Positions 25,967 to 34,810 of a stretch of DNA of 64,000 nt are shown in pieces. The translations under genes were made by a program, and so were the position numbers. Under the pieces are notes generated by a model. It made no database searches. It saw nothing but the letters and a program-made list of their open reading frames with translations, and was not told where the DNA came from. Origin of the DNA: Dactylosporangium siamense (GTDB lineage: Bacteria > Actinomycetota > Actinomycetes > Mycobacteriales > Micromonosporaceae); the NCBI RefSeq assembly GCF_016862795.1, contig NZ_BONQ01000156.1, forward strand, positions 55,732-119,731. Reading direction: 5' to 3'. Each line of letters begins with the position of its first letter. The first letter of the stretch is position 1.

Positions 25967-27292
25967 TCACTTCGATGCCGGCGGCAGGGCGCGCAGCAAC
26001 TCCTCCTCGGTGACAGGTCGCGCGTCGAGGGCGGCCCGGCGCAGCACCGCGCGGTCGACGCCGACGCCGCCCAGGACGGACACGTTGACGGCGCCGCGGC
26101 GGATGACGTAACCGTGCAGGTCCTGAATTTCGTGGTACCGCAGGCCGTCACCGTCCTCCGGGCAGGTCGCCGGGGCGCACGGGTCGTCGAACCGGTCGAC
26201 GAGGACCTCGATCCGGACGCTCTCCGGCGTCGCGTGCGGGTCCCTGGACTGCAGCATGATGCCGGGCGGGGCGTCATGGCCGTACATCCCGTAGCCGGGA
26301 ACGTCGGCGGTGAACAACACCTGGCCGGGAGCCCCGAAACCGTCCTCTGGGCGCGCCCTGCGCATCGTGCCCGCCACACCCCGCACGACCTCCCGCGGCA
26401 CCGCCTGCGTCCCGGACACCACGACCAGGTGCGCCCCGACGACGACCTGGTAGCCGTGCTCCACGCCGGTGCGGCGGTAGACCCACCCGTCGGGTTCCGT
26501 GGTGCACGCGGCGGTCTCCAGGACCGAGCCCGGCACCCCCTCACCACACCCGCCGGACTGCTGGACCGCGGTGGCCCGGTCGAACGCGATGATCGTGATC
26601 CAGCGCAGCCCCGGGATCGCCAGCGGGTCCACGGGCATGAACGTGCCGGTGCCGAGGTCGTCGCCGAACATGTCGCTGGACGGGCGATACCCGGGGATGC
26701 TGACGACGTACAGCAGCTCCCGGTCCAGCCGGGCCCGGTCGAGCCGCGCCGACAGGTCGTCGGGTGCTGCGGGCCGCCCGGTCGGGGTGACCGCCGTCAG
26801 CACGGCGGCCACGGCCACGACGCCGGTGCCGGCCAGCCGGGCCGGCCACCCGCGCAGCAACACCCCGGCGACGGCCGCGAACGGCAACCCGTTGACCAGC
26901 AGGCCCGGCGCCCCGCCCTTGCCGAGCATCCCCTCGGGGTTGTCGCTCATCGACCACCAGAGCCCCCACAGCACCCCGCCGGCCACGGCCACCAGCAGCG
27001 CCCACACCACCTGCCCGGCGGTCGTGGCCCCGAGCACCGAGGCCGCCGCCGTGCCCTTGACCGTCAGCCACAGCAGGCCGCCGATCGCGGCGAGCGCCAC
27101 CAGCACCCCGACGGCGAGCGCCCCGGTGCCGCCGCTGTACGCGGCGAGGAACACGAGGCCGGCCGCGACGGGTAACCCGGCCGCGCCGATCGCCCACACC
27201 GCCGCCAACTGCCCCACCACCAGCGCCGCGCGCTCCCCGCCGTCGACCTCCCCCATGCGCACAGCATTCCGGCGCCCCGTCCACAGCGCCAT
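25967..27292 (-). CDS. Hypothetical membrane protein with C-terminal soluble domain
   Basis: 441 residues from ATG 27292; ATG 27256 (MGEVDGGERAALV) is an equally usable start and neither has a good ribosome site. Five or six hydrophobic segments fill roughly residues 25-165. The remaining 270 residues are soluble, with four cysteines in two pairs (SGGCGEG...TAACTTE and DDPCAPATCPEDG) that could form disulfides, suggesting an extracytoplasmic domain. I do not recognise a family. A short inverted repeat (27302-27320) lies directly upstream in the divergent gap with the EEP-phosphatase gene. Confidence 0.6.
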   Translation of the reverse strand: MALWTGRRNAVRMGEVDGGERAALVVGQLAAVWAIGAAGLPVAAGLVFLAAYSGGTGALAVGVLVALAAIGGLLWLTVKGTAAASVLGATTAGQVVWALLVAVAGGVLWGLWWSMSDNPEGMLGKGGAPGLLVNGLPFAAVAGVLLRGWPARLAGTGVVAVAAVLTAVTPTGRPAAPDDLSARLDRARLDRELLYVVSIPGYRPSSDMFGDDLGTGTFMPVDPLAIPGLRWITIIAFDRATAVQQSGGCGEGVPGSVLETAACTTEPDGWVYRRTGVEHGYQVVVGAHLVVVSGTQAVPREVVRGVAGTMRRARPEDGFGAPGQVLFTADVPGYGMYGHDAPPGIMLQSRDPHATPESVRIEVLVDRFDDPCAPATCPEDGDGLRYHEIQDLHGYVIRRGAVNVSVLGGVGVDRAVLRRAALDARPVTEEELLRALPPASK

Positions 27293-27301
27293 CCGTCGAT
27301 G

Positions 27302-27320
27302 TACTCAGCTCACCTGAGTA
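27302..27320. promoter_or_regulatory. Inverted repeat in divergent promoter region
   Basis: TACTCAG, five bases, then CTGAGTA. It is 9 bases upstream of the minus-strand start at 27292 and 103 bases upstream of the plus-strand start at 27424. A 7-base arm dyad of this kind could be an operator; no matching regulator is identified. Confidence 0.4.
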
Positions 27321-27423
27321 TGCCCGCCCGTCCGTCCGGACGGGGTCTCGTGGTGCGGGACGGTCCGGCAGAATCAGGCCGGGTCCCGGCATCGACCGGG
27401 TCCGATCACGCGGGGGAGCCGGC

Positions 27424-29328
27424 ATGGACATCTGGGAGCGGCAGCGTCGCAGCGGGCCCATGCTCGTGTTCGGGACGCTGCTCTTCGTCGACGTGCTGCG
27501 GGTGTGGCTGCCGTCGACCATCACGATCTTCGGTCAGGCGGGCGCGACACCGCCGGCGCACCTGGGCGGGTTCGCGCTGCTGTGGTTCGTGCTGCCGTTC
27601 GCCGTGGTGTGGCTGTGGGACGACCGGTTCTCGGACTGGCCGCGGCGGCTGCTGATGAACGGGTCGGCGGTCGGGCTGGCCGGGTGCCGGGCCGCGCTGC
27701 TGTTCGTCCACGGCGGACAGCCACAGTTGTACGTCGCCTCGGCCGGGGTGCTGTGCGGCCTGATCTGGTTGGTCGTGCAGGCGATGGACGGCGCCCCGCC
27801 GGTGCCCGGGGTGCCGGCCGGGATCGCGCTCGCCGCCGCCGGGCACCTGGCGCTGGGCACCGTCGACCTGACCTGGACCGGGACGTGGTGGGCGGTCGTC
27901 ATCGTGGCGCTCGAACTGCTGGCGTTCCTGGTGTTCGCGATCCGCCGGCCGTGGGACGTCGGCACGCTGAGCACCGGCTGGTCGACCGCCGGACCGGTGC
28001 TGTTCCTGGCGTCGGTCGTGGTGCTGTCGCCCGCGGCCACGATGGTCGAGGTGTCCTATCTGGCCGGTGCCCCGGGTGGCGATCTCGCCGGGCCCGGCGT
28101 CGGGGTGTCCGTGTCCGCGTGGCTGGGGCTGCTGTTCGTGCTCCCGGTGGTGGCCTTCTGGCGCGGCATGATCCGGTTGAGCAACGGCATGCCGGAAGTG
28201 ATCATCATCTTCGGTGTGCTGCTGGTGGTCTGCGTCGCGGTGTACATGTACGTTCCCGTGCACGGGTACGGTCCGATCTTCCGCCTCGCCGCGATCGGGT
28301 TCGGCGCCTGGGCGCTCGGCCGGTGCCTCTCCGTCACCTGGCAGGGCGAGACCTACCGCCCGGTGCTGACCGGCCTCTCGGCGCTCGGCGGGATGCTGCT
28401 GTTCGCCGTCGCCGCGGTCGTCTACTACGCCGCCTACGACCTCGGATACCCGAACCGCTGGGTGCCGGTCGTGGTCGCCGGTTACGTCGCCCTGCGGGCC
28501 TCCGCCTTCGCCGGGCGGGGCGAGATCGTGGACGAACGTGACATGCGGTGGTCCTATGTGGTGCTGTCGGTCCTGATGACCGGCCTGTTCGGGCTGATCG
28601 GTCTCGGTCCGACGCCGCCCGAACGGCCGGAGCTGCGGTCGGTGCGGCTGGTGGCGTACAACATCCGCATGGGCTTCGGCCTCGACGGGACGTTCGACCC
28701 TTCGGCGGCCGCCGCGGCCGTGCGGCAGCAGCATCCAGACGTCGTGGTGCTGTCCGAGGTCGACCGCGGGTGGCTGCTCAACGGCGGCCACGACACCCTG
28801 GCGATCCTCGCGCGCAAGCTCGGGATGCGATACACGTTCGCCCCGGCCGCCGACCCGGTCTGGGGCGACGCGGTGCTCACCAACCTGCCGGTCACCAGCC
28901 GAAAGTCGGTCGCTCTCAGCGCGGACGGCGCCCCGACCGGCGCCCAGGCGCTCGGCGTGACCGTCCGTGCCGGCAACCGCGAGATCGCCGTCGTCTCCAC
29001 CCACATCCAGCCGCCGGCGGGCCGCGCCCCCTTGACCCAGGCGCGGCAGATCAGCGACTTCGCGACCCGGTTCGGCGGTGACCGGCCCACGATCGTGGCC
29101 GGCGACCTCAACATCCAGCCCGGGGACGAGTCGATGGACGCGTTCGCCAGCTCCGGCTTCGCCGACGCCCTCGCCGGGTTCCGCCCGCTGCCGACGTTCC
29201 CGGCGGATCACCCGACACAGCAGATCGATCACGTCCTGGTGCGCGGCGGCCTCACCGCGAGCGAACCGGCGGTCGGCTCGACCACCGCATCCGATCACGC
29301 GCCGCTGGCGGTGACCCTGACCTGGTGA
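27424..29328 (+). CDS. Membrane protein with endonuclease/exonuclease/phosphatase (EEP) domain
   Basis: 634 residues; GGGGGAG precedes the ATG. Ten or more membrane helices occupy roughly residues 15-390, followed by an EEP domain (about 400-634). Catalytic landmarks are visible: VAYNIRMGFGLDG (Asn), VVVLSEVDRG (metal-binding Glu), STHIQPP (His), VAGDLNIQPG (Asp/Asn pair), QQIDHVLV and the final ATSDHAPLAVTL-like SDH. EEP enzymes cleave phosphodiesters in nucleic acids, phosphoinositides or sphingomyelin; fused to a membrane domain this form probably acts on a lipid or extracytoplasmic substrate (inference). Convergent with the DinB gene. Confidence 0.88.
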   Translation: MDIWERQRRSGPMLVFGTLLFVDVLRVWLPSTITIFGQAGATPPAHLGGFALLWFVLPFAVVWLWDDRFSDWPRRLLMNGSAVGLAGCRAALLFVHGGQPQLYVASAGVLCGLIWLVVQAMDGAPPVPGVPAGIALAAAGHLALGTVDLTWTGTWWAVVIVALELLAFLVFAIRRPWDVGTLSTGWSTAGPVLFLASVVVLSPAATMVEVSYLAGAPGGDLAGPGVGVSVSAWLGLLFVLPVVAFWRGMIRLSNGMPEVIIIFGVLLVVCVAVYMYVPVHGYGPIFRLAAIGFGAWALGRCLSVTWQGETYRPVLTGLSALGGMLLFAVAAVVYYAAYDLGYPNRWVPVVVAGYVALRASAFAGRGEIVDERDMRWSYVVLSVLMTGLFGLIGLGPTPPERPELRSVRLVAYNIRMGFGLDGTFDPSAAAAAVRQQHPDVVVLSEVDRGWLLNGGHDTLAILARKLGMRYTFAPAADPVWGDAVLTNLPVTSRKSVALSADGAPTGAQALGVTVRAGNREIAVVSTHIQPPAGRAPLTQARQISDFATRFGGDRPTIVAGDLNIQPGDESMDAFASSGFADALAGFRPLPTFPADHPTQQIDHVLVRGGLTASEPAVGSTTASDHAPLAVTLTW

Positions 29329-29334
29329 CGGGCG

Positions 29335-29850
29335 TCAGCCGATCTCGCCGTCGATGCGCTGGCGCAGGATGTCGGCGTGGCCGTTGTGCCGGGCGTACTC
29401 CTGGATCAGGTGCAGGTAGACCGCCCGCAGCGACATCGGGCCACGCAGCTGGTCCTCGAACGCGTCGTCGAGCGCCGCCGTGGCCACCGAGACCCGCGAG
29501 GACTGCCACTGCTTGAGCAGGCGGTCGTAGTCGGCCTCGGCCCCGGCCGGGTCGGCCTCGTCGAAGGCCGCGTCCTTGGCGTCGTCGCGCCGGTACAGGA
29601 ACGGCACCGGCGTGCCCCGGAACCGGGCGTGGAACCACTCCCGCTCCACATCGGTGACGTGCCGCAGCAGCCCGAGCAGCGACAGCGTCGACGGGGGAGC
29701 GGAACGCTGCGCCAGCTCCTCGCCGGTGAGGCCGGTGCACTTGCCGACCAGCACCGCCCGCTGCCAGTCGAGGAACCCCTCGAGCAGGGTCCGCTCGTCG
29801 GCCACGAGCGAACCCCCGAAGGGCGGCGCCGCCGGCGCGATCCACGTCAT
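29335..29850 (-). CDS. DinB family protein, mycothiol-transferase-like (DUF664)
   Basis: 171 residues from ATG 29850. Shows the DinB four-helix pattern with metal-binding histidines in [14 protein letters not shown] and [17 protein letters not shown], plus the LTGEEL motif seen in the DUF664 subgroup. Members use mycothiol or bacillithiol as cofactor in thiol-transfer reactions in the actinobacterial cytoplasm; the substrate here is unknown. No clear ribosome site. Convergent with the EEP gene (6-base gap). Confidence 0.85.
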   Translation of the reverse strand: MTWIAPAAPPFGGSLVADERTLLEGFLDWQRAVLVGKCTGLTGEELAQRSAPPSTLSLLGLLRHVTDVEREWFHARFRGTPVPFLYRRDDAKDAAFDEADPAGAEADYDRLLKQWQSSRVSVATAALDDAFEDQLRGPMSLRAVYLHLIQEYARHNGHADILRQRIDGEIG

Positions 29851-30033
29851 ACGGCGATCATGCCACGCCCGCCGCCCCGGCAGGCCCGGCCTGGCCAGGC
29901 CGCGACCATGTCCGGTCGTCATCGCCTCACGAGGGTGAAGGGGCATCGATGCGCGGCAGTGCGGCCACGGATTGTTTCCGTCGTTGCCCCGGTCATGTCG
30001 CAGCGGGCAGCCCGACATGGCAACGTATGCGCT

Positions 30034-31659
30034 ATGTCCGTCCATCCCCGCGCAGGACAACCGGCGCAGCGCTCCGACCTCGTCGACGTCCCGCGACTCA
30101 TCACCAGTTACTACGCCGAGCACCCCGACGTCGAGGATCCTGCCCAGCAGGTCGCGTTCGGCACGTCGGGGCACCGCGGGTCGAGCCTGCGGCGCTCGTT
30201 CAACGAGGATCACATCGTTGCGGTGAGCCAGGCGATCTGCGAGTACCGCAAGCTCCAGGGGTACACGGGGCCGCTCTTCATCGGCAAGGACTCGCACGCC
30301 CTGTCGGAGCCGGCGACGGTCAGCGCCCTTGAGGTGTTCGCGGCCAACGACGTGCAGGTGCTCGTCGACAGCCGGGACGGCTACACGCCGACGCCCGCGC
30401 TGTCACACGCGATCCTGACCCACCGGCACCTGGGCGCGGACGGGGTCGTGGTCACCCCGTCGCACAACCCGCCGGAGGACGGCGGGTTCAAGTACAACCC
30501 GCCGCACGGCGGGCCCGCCGACACCGACGTCACCAAGTGGATCCAGGACCGCGCCAACGCGCTGCTCGCCGACAAGCTGCAGGGCGTCAAGCGGATCCCG
30601 TACGCCCGGGCGAAGGACCACGCCGGCCGGTTCGACTTCCTCGCCGCCTACGTGGACGACCTGCCGTCCGCCATCGACGTGGCCGCGATCGCCGACGCCG
30701 GCGTGCGCATCGGCGCCGACCCGTTGGGCGGGGCCAGCGTCGCGTACTGGGGGGCCATCGCCGAACGGCACAAGCTGGACCTGACCGTGGTCAACCCGTA
30801 CGTCGACCCGACGTTCGGGTTCATGACCCTGGACTGGGACGGCAAGATCCGGATGGACTGCTCGTCGCCGAACGCGATGGCGTCGCTGATCGGCAAGCGG
30901 GGTGACTACCAGGTGGCGACGGGCAACGACGCCGACGCCGACCGGCACGGCATCGTCACCCCCGACGCCGGGCTGATGAACCCCAACCACTTCCTCGCCG
31001 TCGCCATCCAGTACCTGTTCCAGGCCCGCGACGGCTGGCCGAAGGACGCCGCGATCGGCAAGACGCTCGTGTCGTCCTCGATGATCGACCGGGTCGCCGC
31101 GGACCTCGGACGCACGCTCATCGAGGTGCCGGTCGGCTTCAAGTGGTTCGTGCCCGGCCTGCTGGACGGGTCGGTCGGCTTCGGCGGGGAGGAGAGCGCC
31201 GGCGCGTCGTTCCTGCGCCGCAACGGCGAGGTCTGGACCACCGACAAGGACGGCCTGCTGCTCTGCCTGCTCGCGGCGGAGATCATCGCGACCACCGGCC
31301 GGTCGCCCAGCGAGCACTACGCCGACCTGGTCGCGCGGCACGGCGCGCCCGCGTACGCGCGGATCGACGTCGCCTCGACCCGCGAGGAGAAGGCGGTGCT
31401 GGGCAGGCTGTCGCCGGAGCAGGTGACGGCGACGGAGCTGGCCGGCGAGCCGATCACCGCGAAGCTCACCGCGGCCCCCGGCAACGGCGCGGCCCTCGGC
31501 GGGCTGAAGGTCGTCACCGCGTCCGGCTGGTTCGCGGCGCGGCCCTCCGGCACCGAGGACGTCTACAAGGTCTACGCCGAGTCGTTCCAGGGTCCCGAGC
31601 ACCTGGAGCGCATCCAGCAGGAGGCCCGCGGGGTCGTGTCGGCGGCACTGTCGGCATGA
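30034..31659 (+). CDS. pgm: Phosphoglucomutase (alpha-D-glucose phosphate-specific)
   Basis: 541 residues, close to the usual 546. Interconverts glucose-1-phosphate and glucose-6-phosphate in the cytoplasm, feeding glycogen, trehalose and cell-wall sugar nucleotides. Seen: substrate-binding [10 protein letters not shown] near 45-54, the phosphoserine loop [18 protein letters not shown] with the catalytic Ser, metal-binding [20 protein letters not shown] sugar loop and the phosphate-binding [16 protein letters not shown] at the end. All active-site elements are intact. ATG at 30034 is chosen because it yields the family N terminus; ribosome site is poor. A strong hairpin follows the stop. Confidence 0.96.
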   Translation: MSVHPRAGQPAQRSDLVDVPRLITSYYAEHPDVEDPAQQVAFGTSGHRGSSLRRSFNEDHIVAVSQAICEYRKLQGYTGPLFIGKDSHALSEPATVSALEVFAANDVQVLVDSRDGYTPTPALSHAILTHRHLGADGVVVTPSHNPPEDGGFKYNPPHGGPADTDVTKWIQDRANALLADKLQGVKRIPYARAKDHAGRFDFLAAYVDDLPSAIDVAAIADAGVRIGADPLGGASVAYWGAIAERHKLDLTVVNPYVDPTFGFMTLDWDGKIRMDCSSPNAMASLIGKRGDYQVATGNDADADRHGIVTPDAGLMNPNHFLAVAIQYLFQARDGWPKDAAIGKTLVSSSMIDRVAADLGRTLIEVPVGFKWFVPGLLDGSVGFGGEESAGASFLRRNGEVWTTDKDGLLLCLLAAEIIATTGRSPSEHYADLVARHGAPAYARIDVASTREEKAVLGRLSPEQVTATELAGEPITAKLTAAPGNGAALGGLKVVTASGWFAARPSGTEDVYKVYAESFQGPEHLERIQQEARGVVSAALSA

Positions 31660-31663
31660 CGCA

Positions 31664-31693
31664 CGAAAGCCCGGCCCCAGGGCCGGGCTTTCG
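31664..31693. terminator. Strong bidirectional hairpin between pgm and adk
   Basis: A perfect 13-bp stem (CGAAAGCCCGGCC with its complement, loop CCAG). The TTTCG side follows pgm; in the other direction the same hairpin closes the adenylate kinase gene, whose stop is 19 bases away. Confidence 0.88.
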
Positions 31694-31712
31694 CCAACGT
31701 CGTTGAGCGGTG

Positions 31713-32363
31713 TCAGGCGACCGCGCGGTCCGATGGCGCGGCGGCGGCGGCCCGGCCCGCGGACGGCCGCTGCTTGAACGCCCGCTGCAGCTGCACCACG
31801 ATCGACCACGTCACCTCGCCGACCGGGCGGGCGCCGTTGACCTGGATCAGCAGCTCGCGCTGCTGGTAGTAGTCGAGCAGCGGGCGGGTCTTCTCCTCGT
31901 ACACCTTGATCCGGTGCTTGATCACCTCGACGGTGTCGTCCTTGCCGCGGGCCCGGGCCAGCATCCGGCGGGTCAGCTCGTCCTCGGGCACCTCGAGGTG
32001 GATCGCGATCTGCACCCCGACGCCGAGGTCGCCGGCGGTCCGGTAGGCCGCCTCGGCCTGCTCGACGGTGCGCGGGAAACCGTCGAGGACGTAGCCGCCG
32101 TCGGCGTTCGCGGCCAGGACCGGCTTGCGGAGCATGTCCATGATGATCGAGTCGGGGACCAGCTCACCCTTGTTGACGAGTTCCTCGACCGTGCGGCCGA
32201 TCGTCGTGCCCTCGGCGATGTTCTTGCGGAGCAGATCGCCACTGGCGATGTGGGTGATGCCGAACTGCTGCGCGATGAGCTGCGCCTGGGTGCCCTTGCC
32301 CGCACCTGGTGCGCCGATCATGAGAATCCGCTTCGCGCGCGGTGTCGCCGACTGCATTGTCAT
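31713..32363 (-). CDS. adk: Adenylate kinase, short-LID type
   Basis: 216 residues from ATG 32363, which has AAGGGG about 8 bases upstream; a GTG at 32369 is an alternative. Catalyses ATP + AMP to 2 ADP. P-loop GAPGAGKGT is at 17-25, followed by SGDLLR, LDGFPRT and RMLARARGKDDT. The LID region is short and lacks the four zinc ligands, as in eukaryotic AK1-like and many actinobacterial enzymes. The usual secY-adk ribosomal-protein context is absent, so this may be a second copy in the genome (inference). A 30-residue Ala/Arg-rich tail after the core is unusual. Confidence 0.94.
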   Translation of the reverse strand: MTMQSATPRAKRILMIGAPGAGKGTQAQLIAQQFGITHIASGDLLRKNIAEGTTIGRTVEELVNKGELVPDSIIMDMLRKPVLAANADGGYVLDGFPRTVEQAEAAYRTAGDLGVGVQIAIHLEVPEDELTRRMLARARGKDDTVEVIKHRIKVYEEKTRPLLDYYQQRELLIQVNGARPVGEVTWSIVVQLQRAFKQRPSAGRAAAAAPSDRAVA

Positions 32364-32485
32364 CTGCACACCCCTTTATGGCGTTATGACATGGTGAAAA
32401 GCGTGCCGGCCGACGCCGATGGTCCAGCATCCCACCTCGATGTCCGAGCTGGGCTTGGGGAGCGCTGTGAATTACCGCATTCCCA

Positions 32486-32520
32486 TCTGTGGGTCCGGTG
32501 GGGAATACCGGACCCACAGA
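32486..32520. terminator. Hairpin downstream of FKBP isomerase gene
   Basis: A perfect 13-bp stem: TCTGTGGGTCCGG (32486-32498) with its complement at 32508-32520 and a 9-base loop. It starts 14 bases beyond the minus-strand FKBP stop and lies upstream of adk on the same strand, separating the two units. No T-run is evident. Confidence 0.75.
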
Positions 32521-32533
32521 CGGGTATGACGAT

Positions 32534-32911
32534 CTAGCGGGTGCCGACCAGGTCGACGACGAAGACGAGCGTCTCACCCGGCTTGATCAGGCCACCGCCG
32601 GCGCCCCGGCTGCCGTAGCCCAGGTGCGGCGGGATGACCAGCTTGCGCCGGCCGCCGACCTTCATGCCGGCCACGCCCTGGTCCCAGCCGGCGATGACCT
32701 GGCCCTGGCCGAGCCCGAAGTCGAAGGTGCCGCCACGGTTCCACGAGGCGTCGAACTCCTTGCCCGTCGACAGCGACACACCCACGTAGTGGACGCTGAC
32801 CTGCTGTCCGGGCTGAGCCTCCGCACCGTCACCGACGGTGATGTCCTCGATGACCAGGTCCGCCGGCGGCGGGCCGTCGGGCAGGGAAACGTCGGGCTTG
32901 CTGAGCGCCAT
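32534..32911 (-). CDS. FKBP-type peptidyl-prolyl cis-trans isomerase
   Basis: 125 residues, a single cytoplasmic FKBP domain with no signal peptide. Seen: VSVHYVGVSLSTGKEFDASW (the YxG/FDxS block), the Phe/Trp pocket FDFGLGQGQVIAGWDQGVAGM, and RRKLVIPPHLGYGSRGAGGLIKP-like IPP..GYG. Catalyses rotation of Xaa-Pro bonds during folding. GAGGAG is 8 bases upstream of the ATG. Stand-alone gene, with its own terminator. Confidence 0.94.
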   Translation of the reverse strand: MALSKPDVSLPDGPPPADLVIEDITVGDGAEAQPGQQVSVHYVGVSLSTGKEFDASWNRGGTFDFGLGQGQVIAGWDQGVAGMKVGGRRKLVIPPHLGYGSRGAGGGLIKPGETLVFVVDLVGTR

Positions 32912-33035
32912 GCGATAACTCCTCGGCGGGATGGTTGTGTGTCGCGGTCCATCCTGCCCCATGCGTCGCCGCCCGGCCGCCAACCACCCGGCATCTGGCC
33001 CTGAGGTGATATGGACCACGCTCGGTCGCCGGCCG

Positions 33036-33041
33036 TACCCT
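33036..33041 (+). promoter_or_regulatory. Probable -10 element giving a leaderless transcript
   Basis: TACCCT stands 7 bases before the ATG at 33049, the distance expected when transcription starts at or near the start codon. TGGACC at 33012-33017 is a weak -35 with an 18-base spacer. No ribosome site is present. Confidence 0.5.
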
Positions 33042-33048
33042 GAAGGCG

Positions 33049-33624
33049 ATGGCACGTGGCAAGCCGCCGAGCAGGCCGGTGCGGGAAGCCTTCTGGCTGG
33101 TCACCGGTAGTTTTGTCCTGCTCGCCGCACAGACCCTGGCCACGCTGTTCCTGCTCGTGCGCTTCGGCGCAGCCTACGACGCGCACGGACCGTGGACGTT
33201 CAGCGAGCAGGCCCAGGCCGACAGCTTGCATGCCGGGCTGGTCGGCGCGGCCATCCTGGGCGCCGGGATGTCCATGCTGCTTGCCGGTGCCGCCCTCGCC
33301 GTCCCGCGCCGATCCACCCGCACCCGCACGGTCGTCGGCTGCGCCGCCGTGGTCCTCGCCGGCGCGCTGCTGCTCGGCATCGTGGTCGGCCCGGACGGCG
33401 CGGTGCTCGCCGGCGACGCGGGCGAGCTCGCCCACCTGGAGATGCTGCTGCCGGTGTGGTTCACGGCCCTGGCCAGCTCGACGGTGACCGCCGTGATCGT
33501 CCTGCTCGGCGTCGCCTTCGCCCGGCTCGGCCGGGACGCGGCCCTCGACTATTACCAGCACCACGACCCGACCGCGACGTGGCGCGGCTTCATCTCGTGG
33601 CTCAACATCGCGAGCCGGCGCTGA
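33049..33624 (+). CDS. Hypothetical four-helix membrane protein, tandem paralogue 1
   Basis: 191 residues. First of three consecutive paralogues. The shared plan is: basic start with RPVREAFWL, helix 1 (about 15-38), a short outer loop, helix 2 (about 62-83), a VPRRSTRT basic turn, helix 3 (about 92-112), an outer loop with an acidic segment, LLPVWFTALASS starting helix 4 (about 126-152), then ARLGRDAALDYY. No family with known function is recognised. It seems to be leaderless (TACCCT 7 bases before the ATG). The second paralogue overlaps its end. Confidence 0.7.
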   Translation: MARGKPPSRPVREAFWLVTGSFVLLAAQTLATLFLLVRFGAAYDAHGPWTFSEQAQADSLHAGLVGAAILGAGMSMLLAGAALAVPRRSTRTRTVVGCAAVVLAGALLLGIVVGPDGAVLAGDAGELAHLEMLLPVWFTALASSTVTAVIVLLGVAFARLGRDAALDYYQHHDPTATWRGFISWLNIASRR

Positions 33625-34211
33625 CGGCCGCGGGCCGGCTCGCCGCCGCGCCGCGCCCGGTCCGGCAGGCGTTCCGGCTGGTCATCGGCGCCATCGTGCT
33701 GATCGCGGCGGAGGCGGTCGCGGCGGCCGTGCTGCTCGTCCGCTTCGACGCGACCGTGGCGGCGCACGCCCCGTGGAGCGTCCTCGAGCAGGTTCAGCTC
33801 GACAGCATGCACACCCGGCTGGCGCTCACCGCCGTCCTCAGCGCGGGCCTCGCGGTGCTGCTCGCCGGGGTCGCCGTCGCCGTGCCGCGCAGGTCGGCCG
33901 GGACCCGCCCGCTCGTCGGCCTCGCCGCGCTGCTCGCCACGGTCGGGCTGCTCCTGGGCGTGGTGATGAACCCCGACAACGCGCTGCTGGCCTACGGCGC
34001 CGCCGAGGAGGCGCACCTGCACCTGGTGCTGCCGATGTGGTTCTCGGTGCTGTCGTCGATCGCCGTCTCCGGCGCCATGCTGGCGCTCGCCGTCGCGTTC
34101 GTCGTCATGGGCCGCGAGCCGGCCTACGAGTACTACCACTACCACGGCCCGGTCGCGGCCTGGAACCGCCGGCCCGCTACCGCCGAAAATGAGGGATCGC
34201 GCGCGCCGTGA
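33597..34211 (+). CDS. Hypothetical four-helix membrane protein, tandem paralogue 2
   Basis: 204 residues if it starts at GTG 33597, overlapping the first paralogue by 28 bases; no ATG is available near the N terminus and a CTG overlapping the previous stop (33621) is another option. Translation is therefore probably coupled to the first gene. It repeats the plan RPVRQAFRL, four helices, VPRRSAGTRP, LPMWFSVLSS and a YEYYHYHGP tail. Function unknown; the clear alignment with its neighbours shows a tandem duplication. Confidence 0.65.
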   Translation: MAQHREPALTAAGRLAAAPRPVRQAFRLVIGAIVLIAAEAVAAAVLLVRFDATVAAHAPWSVLEQVQLDSMHTRLALTAVLSAGLAVLLAGVAVAVPRRSAGTRPLVGLAALLATVGLLLGVVMNPDNALLAYGAAEEAHLHLVLPMWFSVLSSIAVSGAMLALAVAFVVMGREPAYEYYHYHGPVAAWNRRPATAENEGSRAP

Positions 34212-34232
34212 CGTGGCCCTATCGTGTGCCCG

Positions 34233-34757
34233 ATGACCGACGAAGTGATCCAGAAACGGCCCGCGCCGCGCCCCGTGCGCCAGGCGTTCTGGCTGGCCGC
34301 CGCGGGTTTTCTGCTCGTGCTCGGGCAGAGCGTCGCGGCCGCGGTCGTGCTCGCCGGTTTTGACGACGCCTGCACCGCGGTGTGCGGGCCGCTCGAGATC
34401 TACGACATCTCGGAGTCGATCCGGTTCCGGCTCGCCGCCGCGGTCGTGCTCGCCGGGTCCGTGGCGCTGCTGCTGGGCTTCGCCACCCTCACGGTCCCGC
34501 GCCGCAGGGACACCTCGCGGTCGCTCGTCGGCGGCGCGGCGCTGCTGTCGGCCGTCGCGTTGCTCCTGGGCGTGGTGTTCAGCCCCGAGAACCTGGTGCA
34601 GGCGCAGGGCGCTGCCGAGGTAGCCCTCTACGAGACGCTGCTGCCGGTGTGGTTCACCGCGCTGTCGTCGGGCGCCGTGGTCGGCGCCGTCGTGCTGTTC
34701 GGCATCGCCTTCGCCCGGATGGGCCGGCAACCGGCGGTCGAGTACTACCTGGGGTAG
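34233..34757 (+). CDS. Hypothetical four-helix membrane protein, tandem paralogue 3
   Basis: 174 residues from ATG 34233 (GTG 34224 possible). Third paralogue: RPVRQAFWLAAAGFLLVLG, VPRRRDTSRSLVGG, LLPVWFTALSSGAV and ARMGRQPAVEYY match the first two genes position by position. The first outer loop carries two cysteines (DDACTAVCGPL) not present in the others. TATCGT lies 7 bases before the ATG, so it may have its own leaderless promoter although only 21 bases separate it from paralogue 2. Confidence 0.65.
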   Translation: MTDEVIQKRPAPRPVRQAFWLAAAGFLLVLGQSVAAAVVLAGFDDACTAVCGPLEIYDISESIRFRLAAAVVLAGSVALLLGFATLTVPRRRDTSRSLVGGAALLSAVALLLGVVFSPENLVQAQGAAEVALYETLLPVWFTALSSGAVVGAVVLFGIAFARMGRQPAVEYYLG

Positions 34758-34770
34758 GACCCGACCGTCG

Positions 34771-34810
34771 GCGCTCGTCGGCGCTCGTCGGCGCTCGTCA
34801 GCGCTCGTCG
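34771..34810. repeat. 10-bp tandem repeat, four copies
   Basis: GCGCTCGTCG is repeated at 34771, 34781, 34791 (last base A) and 34801. It lies between the stops of the third membrane paralogue and the DJ-1/PfpI gene; the single G-to-A difference in copy three creates the DJ-1 gene stop codon (34798-34800), so repeat number and sequence determine its C terminus. Confidence 0.85.

Noticed and set aside
27406..29298. Long minus-strand frame opposite the EEP phosphatase
   Set aside because: The EEP domain on the plus strand is clear; the opposite frame has His/Arg-rich nonsense composition.
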